Shown: one piece after another, positions 16,447 through 26,572 of the stretch | Position numbering within the stretch: position 1 is the first letter of the stretch | Layout: every line of letters starts with the position of its first letter | NCBI RefSeq assembly: GCF_019645835.1 | Contig: NZ_CP080998.1 | Location: 4,464,001-4,528,000, forward strand | DNA from: Mycolicibacterium holsaticum DSM 44478 = JCM 12374 | GTDB taxonomy: Bacteria > Actinomycetota > Actinomycetes > Mycobacteriales > Mycobacteriaceae | Reading direction: 5' to 3' | DNA: 64,000 bases | Program-made: the position numbers and the translations under genes | Notes under the pieces: generated by a model | What the model saw: only the letters and a program-made list of their open reading frames with translations | Told to the model about the DNA's origin: nothing | Database searches by the model: none

Positions 16447-17253
16447 ATGGACCGCCAGACCGCACCACCGCGGCCGACCAGTTACCAGCTGCGCGGCACG
16501 ACGGCATGGATCACCTTTCGTCGGCCAGAAAAGTTCAATGCCATAACCGAGGACATGCTCGGCTGCATCGACGCCGACCTCAGCCGCGCCGAGGAGGACC
16601 GCGCGCGCGTTGTGGTGATCACCGGCAGCGGCAAGGCCTTCTGCGCCGGCGCCGATCTCGACGATACGCGGCGCGACACCGGCGTTGACCTCAATCGAAT
16701 AGTCGAGAACCTGCGCAAAGCCGGGCAACTCACCTTGCGTATCGAGCAGTTTCACGTGCCGGTCATTGCCGCGGTCAACGGGCCAGCAGTCGCAGGTGGA
16801 CTCGAGCTCGTGCTGGCATGTGACCTGGTGGTAGCCGCGGAAAGCGCCACTATTTCCGACGGACATGCAAATTTCGGGCTGTTCCCCGGCGCCGGTGGCT
16901 CCATCCGTTTGCCCCGGGTGGTCGGGCCTAACCGGGCCCGTGAACTGATGTACACCGGGCTCACCGTGGATGCCCGGTACATGCAGGAACTGGGGCTGGT
17001 GAACCACGTCGTGCCCGACGACGAATTGGTCTCCGCTGTGACCAAAATCGCCGACCGAATCGGCCAGGCCAGCTACGACGGGGTCGCCGCCATGAAGCGG
17101 GTAATCCGCCTCGGTCAGGACATGTCGATCGATGAAGGTATGGCGTTGGAACTGGAAGCGGCTGTGGCCCACCTGAAATCAGCCGACGTTGCCGAAGGGT
17201 TGGCGGCCTTCGCTGAGGGCCGACGTCCCGACTTCAACCGAGGAGCGCGATGA
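16447..17253 (+). CDS. Enoyl-CoA hydratase/isomerase (crotonase)
   Basis: 268-aa crotonase: RPEKFNAITEDML, oxyanion-hole motifs FCAGADLDD and NGPAVAGGLELVLACDL, then FPGAGGSIRLPRVVG. It has a Gly-Gly rather than a clear Glu/Asp pair at one catalytic position, so hydratase versus isomerase activity is undecided. ATG at 16447 gives the family N-terminus; the upstream part of the frame lies in the operator region. First gene of a tightly coupled run (ATGA with the next) for degradation of a CoA-activated compound. Confidence 0.85.
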   Translation: MDRQTAPPRPTSYQLRGTTAWITFRRPEKFNAITEDMLGCIDADLSRAEEDRARVVVITGSGKAFCAGADLDDTRRDTGVDLNRIVENLRKAGQLTLRIEQFHVPVIAAVNGPAVAGGLELVLACDLVVAAESATISDGHANFGLFPGAGGSIRLPRVVGPNRARELMYTGLTVDARYMQELGLVNHVVPDDELVSAVTKIADRIGQASYDGVAAMKRVIRLGQDMSIDEGMALELEAAVAHLKSADVAEGLAAFAEGRRPDFNRGAR

Positions 17254-18410
17254 TCGCGGCGGCGGGCGGCCTCGCCTGCATTCTCAACGACGAGTACGAG
17301 ATGTTCCGCAGCAGCGTCCGGTCGTTCGGCGAGAGTATCGCCGACGGCTATCGACAACGGGCACTGAAGGACGAGTTTCCCCGCGATGTGTACGCTCAGT
17401 TGGCCGCCGCGGGTTTGATCGGGCTGGGCGTGAGCGAGGCCCACGGGGGCCAGGGCGCAGATCATCTGGCCCAGGGCATCGCCGTGGAAGAGCTTGCTCG
17501 CGCGGACTTTTCGGCCGCCTATCTGGTGTTCTCGGCGGCTTCCAGCGGCGCACTGCTCGAGCGGTCTTGCAGGCAGGCACATGAGCTTCTGCCCCGCTAT
17601 GTCAGGGGTGAGATCGTCACCTGCCTTGGACTGACCGAGCCGGGTAGCGGCTCGGATGCGGCGGCGATGCGTACCGCGGCCAAGCCGGTCGACGGCGGTT
17701 GGCAGCTACGGGGAGAAAAGACATCGGTCACCTGTGTCGCCGAAGCCGACTATGCCGTCGTCTTCGCCAAGACCGAGAAGGGACCGACCGCATTTCTTGT
17801 CGACCTGAACGACGCGACGGTATCCCGGCAGCGTTTTCAGGATCCGGGCGCGCGGCCGCTGGGCCGAGGATCTATTTCACTCGACGGCACCTTCGTACCT
17901 AGCGAGCGGCTACTCGGGGAAGACGGCCGCGGCTTCCAACTGGTGATGAACGAGTTCGACTTCACCCGGGTGCTCTTGGGCCTGATGTGCGTCGGGATCG
18001 CCGAGCGCGCAATCGAGCTGACCGTCGACTATACGAAGGAGCGGATGACCTTCGGCAAGCCACTGTCGACAAATCAGGGGGTCACCTTTCCGATTGTGGA
18101 GCACCTGACACGTCTGGAGGCTGCGCGCTGGTTGTGTTATCGGGGGCTGAGCCTTCGGATGGCTGGACGGCCGCACACCAAGGAAGCAGCGATGATCAAG
18201 TGGTGGGTACCCCAGTTGGCGGTTCGCGCCATCCAGGACTGCATCGTCTTGCACGGCCATGTCGGCTTCTCCGACGAAATGCCGTTGCAAGCCATGCTGC
18301 GCGACGCATCCTCGGTCCTGATCGGTGACGGCACCGCCCAGATACAGAAGATCATTGTGGCCCGAGAAGTCTTCGGCCGCGATGCGACCGGAAAGCGAAG
18401 CACAACATGA
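17250..18410 (+). CDS. Acyl-CoA dehydrogenase (FadE type)
   Basis: Flavoenzyme, 386 aa, introducing the alpha-beta double bond in an acyl-CoA. Segments CLGLTEPGSGSDAAAMRTAA (FAD/substrate motif), YTKERMTFGKPLSTNQGV and the C-terminal LHGHVGFSDEMPLQAMLRDA are typical of the family. Overlaps the hydratase before it and the SDR after it by 4 bp. The likely substrate is a CoA ester formed by the ligase encoded two genes downstream. Confidence 0.9.
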   Translation: MIAAAGGLACILNDEYEMFRSSVRSFGESIADGYRQRALKDEFPRDVYAQLAAAGLIGLGVSEAHGGQGADHLAQGIAVEELARADFSAAYLVFSAASSGALLERSCRQAHELLPRYVRGEIVTCLGLTEPGSGSDAAAMRTAAKPVDGGWQLRGEKTSVTCVAEADYAVVFAKTEKGPTAFLVDLNDATVSRQRFQDPGARPLGRGSISLDGTFVPSERLLGEDGRGFQLVMNEFDFTRVLLGLMCVGIAERAIELTVDYTKERMTFGKPLSTNQGVTFPIVEHLTRLEAARWLCYRGLSLRMAGRPHTKEAAMIKWWVPQLAVRAIQDCIVLHGHVGFSDEMPLQAMLRDASSVLIGDGTAQIQKIIVAREVFGRDATGKRSTT

Positions 18411-19213
18411 CCGGAACCCTGACCGTCGCCGAACTGATGGACCTATCCGGTCGGGTAGCCCTGGTCACCGGAGCCGGGCAGGGCATCGGCGCAACGACGG
18501 CCCATCTCCTTGCGGCGCAGGGTGCCGACGTGGCGGTCAACGACTATTTCGCCGATCGCGCCACGGCGGTTGCCACGTCGATAGCAACTGCGGGCGGTCG
18601 CGCACACGCGGTCCAGGCAGATATCTGCGACTACACCAGTGTCACGACGATGATCGCCGAGGTCGAGCGAGAGCTGGGCCCGGTCGACATCCTGGTGAAC
18701 AACGCAGGCAATGCCGGCGCGGTCACGGACGGCCTCGCTCCCCAACCGGAATTCTGGGATCAGGAACCGGCTGAATGGCAGCCCTGGATCGCCGTCAACT
18801 ACCTCGGCGTCATGCACACCACACACGCTGTGCTGGGCGGCATGGTCAAGCGTCATCGCGGCCGGGTGATCACCATCATTTCAGATGCCGGCCGCATCGG
18901 TGAACCGGGGCTCATCGTGTACTCCGGCGCAAAAGCCGGTGCGGCGGGCTTCATCCGGGCCGTTGCTAAGGCCGTTGGGCCACACGGCATCACGGCGAAC
19001 TGCATCGCTCTTGGCGCAACCCGAACTCCGGCGGTAGCACCCATGCTGGAAAACGAAGCGGTCCGCAAGAAGGTTGTAAGGCCCTACCCGTTAGGGCGAC
19101 TCGGCGAACCGGTGGACGCCGCGGCCCTCATCACATTCCTGGCCTCGGACGCGGCGTCGTGGATCACCGCCCAGACCTATCCGGTCAACGGCGGCTACTC
19201 GGTAAGCATGTGA
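18407..19213 (+). CDS. Short-chain dehydrogenase/reductase
   Basis: 268-aa classical SDR: cofactor motif TGAGQGIG (about residues 20-27), NNAG, catalytic Ser in IISDAG region, Tyr-x3-Lys in YSGAK, and C-terminal NGGYSVSM. A possible role is oxidation of a hydroxyacyl-CoA or ring hydroxyl in the same pathway. Translationally coupled on both sides: ATGA with the dehydrogenase, and shared A with the ligase start. Substrate not deducible. Confidence 0.88.
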   Translation: MTGTLTVAELMDLSGRVALVTGAGQGIGATTAHLLAAQGADVAVNDYFADRATAVATSIATAGGRAHAVQADICDYTSVTTMIAEVERELGPVDILVNNAGNAGAVTDGLAPQPEFWDQEPAEWQPWIAVNYLGVMHTTHAVLGGMVKRHRGRVITIISDAGRIGEPGLIVYSGAKAGAAGFIRAVAKAVGPHGITANCIALGATRTPAVAPMLENEAVRKKVVRPYPLGRLGEPVDAAALITFLASDAASWITAQTYPVNGGYSVSM

Positions 19214-20859
19214 TGACCGCACCCCGCACCTTGCCAGAGGCCTTTCAACGGGTCGTCGCGAAACAGCCCGACCTGGTGGCGTTGCGCACCCCCGGCGACG
19301 AGGTCACCTATACGTGGGGCCAATACGCCGATGCGGTCCGCCGCATCGCCGGCGGGCTTGCGGCCTTGGGCGTGCGACGCGGCGACACCGTTGCCGCGAT
19401 GCTGACGAACCGGCCCGAGTTTCACCTCACCGAAACCGCGGCTACACATCTGGGCGCCGCCACATTCTCCATCTACAACACCAACCCGCCCGAGCAGATC
19501 CGTTATGTAGTCGATCATTCCGGCGCCAAGATCGTCATCACCGAGCGCCAGTTCGCCGATCGGGTGCGGACCGCTGGCAGCTCAGTCGAGCACGTGCTGG
19601 TGGTCGACGACAGCGACCTGGAGCGACTGGAGTCCCCAGCCGGCTTCGACTTCGACGCCCGATGGCGAGAAGTCGAGCCTTCCGATGTGCTCTGCCTCAT
19701 CTACACCTCGGGCACAACCGGTCCGCCGAAGGGGGTCGAACACACCCACGCGAGCATGCTCGCGCAGGCAACCGCGGTCGAGGCCCTGTTCCCAATGCAC
19801 GGTGACGACACCACCGTGTCCTTCCTGCCGTCGGCGCATGCCGTCGACCGCGCCTTCAACCACTATCTGGCCGCGCGTTACGGCTTCCAGGTCACCGATA
19901 TCGCCGACCCGCGGCAACTGCTGGCCGCGCTGGTCGAACTTCGTCCCACCACGCTCGCCGCGGTGCCTCGAACCTGGGAGAAGTTGAAGATGGCCGTGGA
20001 CGCGCGGATGCGTGAGGATCCGCGACTGGCCGCGGCGTTCACCGAACGCCGACCTGAGGCCGCGGCTGAAATTCGGTCTGCACTGGGCCTGGACCGACTC
20101 CGATGGAGCATGTCGGGAGGCGCACCGATTGCGCAGCACGTGTTCGAATTCCTTCAGCGGTTAGGACTTCCGATCAGTGAGGCCTGGGGAATGTCCGAAT
20201 GCGGAGTAGCCACCGCGATGCCAGCGCCTAAGTCCCGACTCAACACCGCCGGTAAAGCTTTGACCGGAGTTGAATTGCGGCTCGACGAGCAAGGTCAGCT
20301 GCTGGTTCGGGCCCCGTTCCTGATGCGTGGCTACCGCAATGATCCTTCCAAGACAGCCGAGGCCATCGACCCCGACGGGTGGCTGCACACCGGTGATCTC
20401 GCGCGCATCGACGTCGACGGCTACGTGCGCATCATCGGGCGGCAGAAGGAATTGATCATCAACGCCTCCGGCAAGAACATGTCTCCGTCCAATATCGAAA
20501 ACACCATCGCAGCCGAGTCACCGCTGATCGGCACGATCACGGCGATCGGTGACAAGCGGCCTTACAACGTCGCCCTCATCACCCTCGATCCGCAGACGGC
20601 TCCGGCCTATGCAGCCGAGCTTGGCCTGGCCGCTGATCCGCGGGTGCTTGCCACCGACGCACGGATTATCGCGACGATTCAGCAAGCAGTCGACGGGGGC
20701 AACGCCAAACTGTCCCGGATCGAACAGATCAAGAAGTTCACCATCCTTCCGGTCTACTGGTTGCCGGGCGGAGACGAAGTGACTCCGACCCTCAAGCTCA
20801 AACGCGACCCGATTGCTGCCAAGTACGCCGCTCAAATCGAGTCCCTCTACGACACCTGA
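19213..20859 (+). CDS. AMP-dependent acyl-CoA ligase (FadD type)
   Basis: 548-aa adenylate-forming ligase. Core motif YTSGTTGPPKGVEHTH, then AWGMSECG, GWLHTGDLARID and RIIGRQKELIINASGKNMSP, ending in a Lys-rich loop (LKLKRDPI). It resembles the long-chain FadD15-like group more than phenylacetate-CoA ligase PaaK. It would activate the acid that feeds the surrounding dehydrogenase, hydratase and thiolases. GTG at 19210 is an alternative start three bases upstream. Confidence 0.88.
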   Translation: MTAPRTLPEAFQRVVAKQPDLVALRTPGDEVTYTWGQYADAVRRIAGGLAALGVRRGDTVAAMLTNRPEFHLTETAATHLGAATFSIYNTNPPEQIRYVVDHSGAKIVITERQFADRVRTAGSSVEHVLVVDDSDLERLESPAGFDFDARWREVEPSDVLCLIYTSGTTGPPKGVEHTHASMLAQATAVEALFPMHGDDTTVSFLPSAHAVDRAFNHYLAARYGFQVTDIADPRQLLAALVELRPTTLAAVPRTWEKLKMAVDARMREDPRLAAAFTERRPEAAAEIRSALGLDRLRWSMSGGAPIAQHVFEFLQRLGLPISEAWGMSECGVATAMPAPKSRLNTAGKALTGVELRLDEQGQLLVRAPFLMRGYRNDPSKTAEAIDPDGWLHTGDLARIDVDGYVRIIGRQKELIINASGKNMSPSNIENTIAAESPLIGTITAIGDKRPYNVALITLDPQTAPAYAAELGLAADPRVLATDARIIATIQQAVDGGNAKLSRIEQIKKFTILPVYWLPGGDEVTPTLKLKRDPIAAKYAAQIESLYDT

Positions 20860-20915
20860 CGGTACGACTACGGCAATACAAACCAGACGAATTCGGTATT
20901 CAAGGAGACTGATCC

Positions 20916-22133
20916 ATGGCTGACAAAGTATTCGTAGTGGGCGTTGGAATGACGAAGTTCGAGAAGCCCGGCCGGCGCAAGGTCGTAGGCGACGACGGAG
21001 TCGAACGCGACTGGGACTACACCGACATGGCTCGAGAAGCCGGGACCAATGCGCTTTCGGATGCCGGCATCGACTACTCCCGGATCGAGCAAGCCTATGT
21101 CGGATACGTCTTCGGCGACTCGTGCTCCGGGCAGGCAGCGGTCTACCACCTGGGAATGACCGGTATTCCGGTAATCAACGTGAACAACAATTGCGCGACT
21201 GGCTCAACGGCACTGTACCTGGCCGGCAACGTAATTCGTGCCGGCCAGGCCGATTGCGTACTGGCCCTGGGCTTTGAAAAGATGCAACCGGGGTCAATCG
21301 CCGGGACCTACGCCGACCGGACGCAGCCGACTGAGCGGTTCATGACAGCCATGTCGGCGCTGTACGAAATTGTCGGCCCGGTCGCACCTGCGGTCTTCGG
21401 CGCCGCCGGCCGTGAGCACATGCAGCGGTTCGGCACCACGCCGGAGCACTTCGCGAAGATCGGCGAGAAGAACCATCGGCATTCAGCGAATAATCCATAT
21501 GCGCAATTCCAGGAGATTTACTCCCTCGACGCCATCATGGCCGCACCGATGATCTATGAGCCGCTCACCAAGCTTCAATGCTCGCCGACGTCCGACGGGT
21601 CGGCCGCGGCGGTACTCGCCAGTGAATCATTTGTCGATCGGAATGGATTGGCCAGCCAGGCAATCGAGATCGTCGGCCAGGCGATCGTCACCGATAACGT
21701 GGATACCTTCGACGGAACCGCGCGCAACATCGTCGGGCACGAGATGAACGCCAGGGCAGCACGCCAGGTATACGACCAGTCAGGACTGGGACCGGAGGAT
21801 TTTCAGGTCATCGAATTGCACGACTGCTTTTCTGCCAACGAGCTATTGCTGTACGAGGCTCTGGGTATGTGTGCAGAGGGCGACGCCCCGGAACTGATTG
21901 ACTCGGGTGACAACACCTACGGTGGGAAATGGGTCGTCAACCCCTCTGGCGGCCTGATCTCCAAAGGGCATCCTCTGGGTGCGACCGGCCTCGCCCAGTG
22001 CGCCGAGCTGACCTGGCAGTTGCGGCACCAGGCCGGCCCACGCCAGGTCGCGCATGCCACGGCCGCGTTGCAGCACAACATCGGGCTCGGCGGCGCCGCC
22101 GTCGTCACCGCCTACCAGCGCGTCCAGTTGTGA
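20916..22133 (+). CDS. SCP-x type thiolase / lipid-transfer acyltransferase
   Basis: 405-aa thiolase-fold protein. Nucleophile Cys in [15 protein letters not shown] (about residue 90), middle motif [12 protein letters not shown], and C-terminal [17 protein letters not shown] plus [12 protein letters not shown]. It lacks the sterol carrier domain of full-length SCP-x. AAGGAG precedes the ATG. It would perform the thiolytic (or, in some relatives, retro-aldol) cleavage of a branched or ring-derived acyl-CoA. It lies 56 bp after the ligase, probably in the same operon. Confidence 0.88.
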   Translation: MADKVFVVGVGMTKFEKPGRRKVVGDDGVERDWDYTDMAREAGTNALSDAGIDYSRIEQAYVGYVFGDSCSGQAAVYHLGMTGIPVINVNNNCATGSTALYLAGNVIRAGQADCVLALGFEKMQPGSIAGTYADRTQPTERFMTAMSALYEIVGPVAPAVFGAAGREHMQRFGTTPEHFAKIGEKNHRHSANNPYAQFQEIYSLDAIMAAPMIYEPLTKLQCSPTSDGSAAAVLASESFVDRNGLASQAIEIVGQAIVTDNVDTFDGTARNIVGHEMNARAARQVYDQSGLGPEDFQVIELHDCFSANELLLYEALGMCAEGDAPELIDSGDNTYGGKWVVNPSGGLISKGHPLGATGLAQCAELTWQLRHQAGPRQVAHATAALQHNIGLGGAAVVTAYQRVQL

Positions 22134-22191
22134 CCGTCGACGCCGTTCAGCGGCCGGGCCGCTCCAGAATCCCAGCAAGACAAGGAGTTAG

Positions 22192-23115
22192 ATGACCATG
22201 GGTATCCTCGACGGACGGGTAGCCGTCATCACCGGAGGTGGCCGAGGCATCGGCCGATCCCACGCCCTGCGACTCGCACGTGAGGGGGCCAGTGTCGTCG
22301 TCAACGACCTCGGCGTCGCCGGCGACGGCAACGGGCCCGACAAGGGCCCCGCGCACGACGTCGTCAACGAAATCGTCGCCGCCGGCGGCAAGGCCGTCGC
22401 CAGCGTCTCCGACGTCGCCGCGTGGGCTGGGGCGAAGGAGATCGTCGACCATGCGATCGGCGCGTTCGGCAGGCTCGACATCCTCGTCAACAACGCGGGT
22501 ATCGTCCGCGACGGCCTCATCCCCTCACTCGACGAAGATCAATGGGACATCGTGCTCGACGTACATCTCAAGGGGCACTTCGCCGTGCTGCGGAACGCTG
22601 CGGCCTACTGGAAGTCCGAATCCAAGGCCGGCCGACAACCCACGGCTGCGGTGATCAACACGACCTCAGTGTCGGGTACCGTCATGTCGAATCCGGGCCA
22701 AGCCAGTTACGGCGCCGCCAAGGCCGCGATCTCGGCGCTGACCCTGGTAGCCGCCGAGGAACTCGCCAACTACGGGGTGCGGGTAAACGCTATTGCCCCG
22801 GCCGCACGCACCAGGATGACGCTCAACGCGCCCGGACTCGGCGACCTGCTGACCGCGAAGGCTGAAGAGGCAAAAGCCACTGGCGGATTCGACATCTACT
22901 CCCCCGACAACATCGCCCCACTGGTGGCCTACCTCGCCGCCCCACACACCGATATCACCGGCCGTGTCTTTCTTGTGCAAGGCGGCTCGATCAGCGAACT
23001 CGTCAACTGGCACATCGGCCGAACCATCAAGACCGACGGTCCGTGGGACATCGACGACATCGCGAACCGAGTGCCCACCATCTTGAGCGAGAAGGTCCCG
23101 ATCAACCTGATCTAG
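22192..23115 (+). CDS. SDR, MFE-2 type 3-hydroxyacyl-CoA dehydrogenase-like
   Basis: 307-aa SDR. GGGRGIGRSHALRLA binds the cofactor; the long insertion VVVNDLGVAGDGNGPDKGPA is typical of the peroxisomal multifunctional enzyme type 2 dehydrogenase domain; NTTSVSGT and YGAAK provide Ser, Tyr and Lys. Such SDRs oxidise 3-hydroxyacyl-CoA in steroid or branched-chain degradation, which fits the neighbouring SCP-x thiolase. AAGGAG lies before the ATG. Confidence 0.87.
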   Translation: MTMGILDGRVAVITGGGRGIGRSHALRLAREGASVVVNDLGVAGDGNGPDKGPAHDVVNEIVAAGGKAVASVSDVAAWAGAKEIVDHAIGAFGRLDILVNNAGIVRDGLIPSLDEDQWDIVLDVHLKGHFAVLRNAAAYWKSESKAGRQPTAAVINTTSVSGTVMSNPGQASYGAAKAAISALTLVAAEELANYGVRVNAIAPAARTRMTLNAPGLGDLLTAKAEEAKATGGFDIYSPDNIAPLVAYLAAPHTDITGRVFLVQGGSISELVNWHIGRTIKTDGPWDIDDIANRVPTILSEKVPINLI

Positions 23116-23159
23116 CGCGATCCATACGCTACTTCCACCGATGAGCCACAGGGAGCCTC

Positions 23160-24989
23160 GTGATGGGCCACTACATCCCGAACCCGCGAGATCTCGCCTT
23201 CAACTTGTTTGACGTACTGCGGTTAGACCACGTCCTCGACGCCGGCGCATACGGCGATCTCGACAGCGCCGCGGTTCGCAAAATGTTAGACGAGGTCGCA
23301 AGACTCGCCGAGGGCCCGATCGCCGATTCGTTCACGGCCAGCGACCGCGCACCGGGTGAATTCCTCCCGACAGAGCATGCCGTCAGCGTGCCCGAAGCAC
23401 TGAAAGCGACCATCAAGGCGGTGCGGGACGCCCAGTGGTGGCGGCTGGGTATCGATCCTGAGTTGGGCGGTATCCCCGCGCCGACAGCGGTGACCTGGGC
23501 GCTGCAGGAAATGATCACCGCGGCTAACCCGTCAGCAGTCTTGTTCACGTTCGGTCCGCCGATATTCAACCTCTTGTACCAGATTGGCGACGACCGACAG
23601 AAACGCTGGGCAAAAACAGGCTTCGAGCGCGGATGGACGGCGACAATGGCCATGACCGAGCCCGATGCCGGATCCGATGTCGGTGCGGTCCGGACGCGCG
23701 CGGTCGCCCAGCCCGACGGCACGTGGCACATCGAGGGCGTTAAGCGGTTCATCTCTGTGGGCGACGTCGGAGATCTCGCCGAGAACATCCTGCATATGGT
23801 CATCGCCCGTCCGGTAGGCGCAGCAGCGGGTACCAAGGGGCTCAGCCTGTTCGTCGTGCCGAAATACCTTTTCGACGCCGACACCACCGAACTCGGCCCA
23901 CGCAACGGCGCGTTCGTCACCCGGGTCGACCAGACGATGGGGTTACGCGGTTCGCCCACCTGCGAGGTGGCCTTCGGCGGAACACCGCTCCCAGCCGTCG
24001 GCTATCTGGCCGGGGAGCTACGTGACGGCATCGCGCAGATGTTCAGCATGCTCGAGTTCTCGCGCATGAACGTTGCTGTGAAGGCTACCGGAACCTTGTC
24101 CAGCGGATATCTAAACGCGTTGAGCTACGCGCGATCACGCGTACAGGGATCCGACCTGGCTTCGATGGCTGACAGCTCCGCCCCTCCCGTGGCCATCGTT
24201 CGACACCCCGATGTCCGACGGAGTTTGCTGCTCCAGAAGGCCTACGCAGAAGGTCTGCGTGCGCTTTACCTTTACGCCGCTGCGCATCGATATGACGGCA
24301 GCGCCGAGTTGGTGCGGGGCGTTCCGGTCGAACTCGCCCGACGTGTCAATGACCTCTTACTACCCGTGGTGAAGGCAGTCAGCGGCGACCGGGCCTACGA
24401 GATGTTGACTGAATCCCTGCAAACACTGGGCGGTTCGGGCTACCTACAGGATCACCCGATCGAGCAATACATTCGGGATACCAAAGCCGACTCAGTGTAT
24501 GAGGGAACCACCGCCATCCTGGCGTTGGAGTTTTTCTTTCGCAAGATCGTCCGTGATGACGCGGTCGCATTCGACCATCTGTTGAGCCGGATCGAGGAGT
24601 TCGCACGACTCAACGATGGTTTCGAGGTCGAGCGCCGATGGCTGCGCGTCGGCGCGGCCGATCTGCGTTCGATGTTGAACACGTTGCTGGAGTATCTCAC
24701 CGCTGCAGCGGACAACCCCACTGCCGTCTACAAGATCGGCTTGGTGTCCGTGCGGTTCCTGCACGCGTTCGGCGACTTGGTCATCGCATGGCGGCTCCTG
24801 GTGAATGCCGAGATCGCTCGGGCATCAGGGAATTTAGAATCCCCGGGTGCTGACACGGCATTTCACCGGGGCAAGGTCTCGAGCGCCTCCTTCTTCGCCT
24901 CGACGGTTCTGCCACGCCTGGGTGCGGACCGACTGGTCATCGAAAACATCGACACCACCGTCATGGAACTCGACGACGATGCTTTATGA
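23160..24989 (+). CDS. Acyl-CoA dehydrogenase, FadE5-like long form
   Basis: 609-aa acyl-CoA dehydrogenase of the long mycobacterial FadE5 type. N-terminal FNLFDVLRLDHVL region, MAMTEPDAGSDVGAVRTRA FAD motif, KRFISVGD, TLGGSGYLQDHPIEQYIRDT, then a C-terminal extra domain of about 130 residues. GTG 23160 or ATG 23163 start after AGGGAG. It ends the + strand run and converges on the mce operon 29 bp away. A role in oxidising the imported substrate is inferred from context. Confidence 0.9.
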   Translation: MMGHYIPNPRDLAFNLFDVLRLDHVLDAGAYGDLDSAAVRKMLDEVARLAEGPIADSFTASDRAPGEFLPTEHAVSVPEALKATIKAVRDAQWWRLGIDPELGGIPAPTAVTWALQEMITAANPSAVLFTFGPPIFNLLYQIGDDRQKRWAKTGFERGWTATMAMTEPDAGSDVGAVRTRAVAQPDGTWHIEGVKRFISVGDVGDLAENILHMVIARPVGAAAGTKGLSLFVVPKYLFDADTTELGPRNGAFVTRVDQTMGLRGSPTCEVAFGGTPLPAVGYLAGELRDGIAQMFSMLEFSRMNVAVKATGTLSSGYLNALSYARSRVQGSDLASMADSSAPPVAIVRHPDVRRSLLLQKAYAEGLRALYLYAAAHRYDGSAELVRGVPVELARRVNDLLLPVVKAVSGDRAYEMLTESLQTLGGSGYLQDHPIEQYIRDTKADSVYEGTTAILALEFFFRKIVRDDAVAFDHLLSRIEEFARLNDGFEVERRWLRVGAADLRSMLNTLLEYLTAAADNPTAVYKIGLVSVRFLHAFGDLVIAWRLLVNAEIARASGNLESPGADTAFHRGKVSSASFFASTVLPRLGADRLVIENIDTTVMELDDDAL

Positions 24990-25018
24990 CTCAGCCCTTG
25001 GGTGTGGCGCCGATGGCC

Positions 25019-26572
25019 TCAACCGGCGGGCGCCAACATCGCCTTCCAGCCGTGGTTTCCCAGATTCTGCCCGTGTTTGACCGAGTAGACGGCACCGTCG
25101 GGAAGTGTGACAACGGCGTTTGAGTGATCGTACGCCGCTGCCGGGACGGTTGGCGTATAGGTGCACTGATTCGGTTGCTGCCCAACGCATTGGACCGTGC
25201 CCGTACCGGCAGGTGAGAGTGGATCGCTGACCGGCGGCGTGGGCGGTGGCAGCTGATCTGCGGGTAGCGGGTTGAGGCCGTTGTTGATGGACGGCGCCGG
25301 GATCACCTGACCGGGGAGCACGGGTTGATCGCAACGTGCCGCCGGCGCCGGGCAGTTGAGAATCTGGTTCGGATCGCCGTACCACGGGTTGGTTCCCAAG
25401 GGGACGTACGGCGACTCATCACGGCACTCTCGGGGCGTCGCCGCGCGCTTGCCGGGCACGTCAGCACACGGAATGTTACGAACCCCGCGCACATGTGTGG
25501 ATGCATCCTGTGGAATCTTGCAATACATGGCGTCGACGGGCGGCGGCTCTGGCCGGAGGTCCGCCGGTGAACGCCACTGTGCGGGAGGCAAAAACCCCGT
25601 CATACATGGTGGCGGCTGGTTGAATCCCACGTTGCCTGCAAGGGCCACCTTGCCCGGATAGGGCACCAGAACGCTTTGTTGGCCTGATGCCGCCACCGGC
25701 AGCAGCGTCAACCCCTGCTCAAGACCCGCGCGATGGCGCTTGAGCAAATCGAGTACGACCTCTGAGTTGGCCAACGTCATCGGCAGCGTCTCGCTGACAT
25801 CGCTGAAGACGTCGTTGACCAAATCCGCAGCCGGCGCCGCCTGCGCCAGCACACGTTTCACGGTCGCGTCCTGTTGGTCGGTCTGCGCAGCCAAGACATC
25901 AAGGTTGCGGACCCAACGTTCGATCGAGTCACCGGAGTTGACCTGGCTGTCGATAATGGGAGCGGAATATTGAATGATGTCGTTGACATCTGAGATGTTC
26001 GTCTGGAAATCCCCGACGATCGCCTGCGTCGAATCGACCAACCGCCGCAGGGCAGGTCCCAACCCGCCGATTGCCTGCGTTGTCTCCTCGAGCAGCGAAT
26101 CGATCTTGTCTGCGGGCAGCGCCGACAATCCGCGGTCAACGGCGTCCAGCGTCGGCCCGATCGGTGACGGCACGGTCGCCTTCGTGATGGTCTGTCCAGG
26201 CGAGAAGTATTCTCCCGGGTCACCTTCCGAGACGAGGTCGAGGTACTGCTCACCGATCGGAGACACCGAATGGACATTTGCCGATGCATCGATCGGAATC
26301 TTGTACCGGTCGCCAATACTCAACGTTGCCCGGGCTCCGTCCAAAGTCGGTTGCACGTCAGTAACCTTGCCGATCGTGATACCGCGGTAAGTCACATTGG
26401 ATGTGCGATACAGACCGCCCGACGCGGGTAGTTGCACGGTCAGCTTGTATTGACCGATTCCTGCCAGCGCCGGCAGTCGAGCGTAGTACCAGCCAAGGAT
26501 CACAAAGGCGATGACAGAGAGGACGGTGAAGAAGACTATTTGCCGCTTTACCAGTGGCGTCAACATCGTCAC
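25019..26572 (-). CDS. mceF: MceF, Mce importer component
   Basis: 517 aa; last gene of the complete yrbE-mce operon. N-terminal membrane segment (about residues 10-30), MCE domain with NVTYRGITIGKVTDV and the GEQYLDLVSEG strand, long helical part to about residue 290, then a Cys- and Pro-rich C-terminal region. The GTG at 26572 overlaps the mceE stop; ATG at 26566 is the alternative. Mce proteins form a hydrophobic conduit across the periplasm to the YrbE permease. No mam genes follow. Confidence 0.92.
   Translation of the reverse strand: MTMLTPLVKRQIVFFTVLSVIAFVILGWYYARLPALAGIGQYKLTVQLPASGGLYRTSNVTYRGITIGKVTDVQPTLDGARATLSIGDRYKIPIDASANVHSVSPIGEQYLDLVSEGDPGEYFSPGQTITKATVPSPIGPTLDAVDRGLSALPADKIDSLLEETTQAIGGLGPALRRLVDSTQAIVGDFQTNISDVNDIIQYSAPIIDSQVNSGDSIERWVRNLDVLAAQTDQQDATVKRVLAQAAPAADLVNDVFSDVSETLPMTLANSEVVLDLLKRHRAGLEQGLTLLPVAASGQQSVLVPYPGKVALAGNVGFNQPPPCMTGFLPPAQWRSPADLRPEPPPVDAMYCKIPQDASTHVRGVRNIPCADVPGKRAATPRECRDESPYVPLGTNPWYGDPNQILNCPAPAARCDQPVLPGQVIPAPSINNGLNPLPADQLPPPTPPVSDPLSPAGTGTVQCVGQQPNQCTYTPTVPAAAYDHSNAVVTLPDGAVYSVKHGQNLGNHGWKAMLAPAG

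Noticed and set aside
19213-20859. Phenylacetate-CoA ligase PaaK for the paa cluster
   Set aside because: Motifs and length fit the long-chain FadD15-like group, and the gene is operonic with the separate acyl-CoA degradation set.
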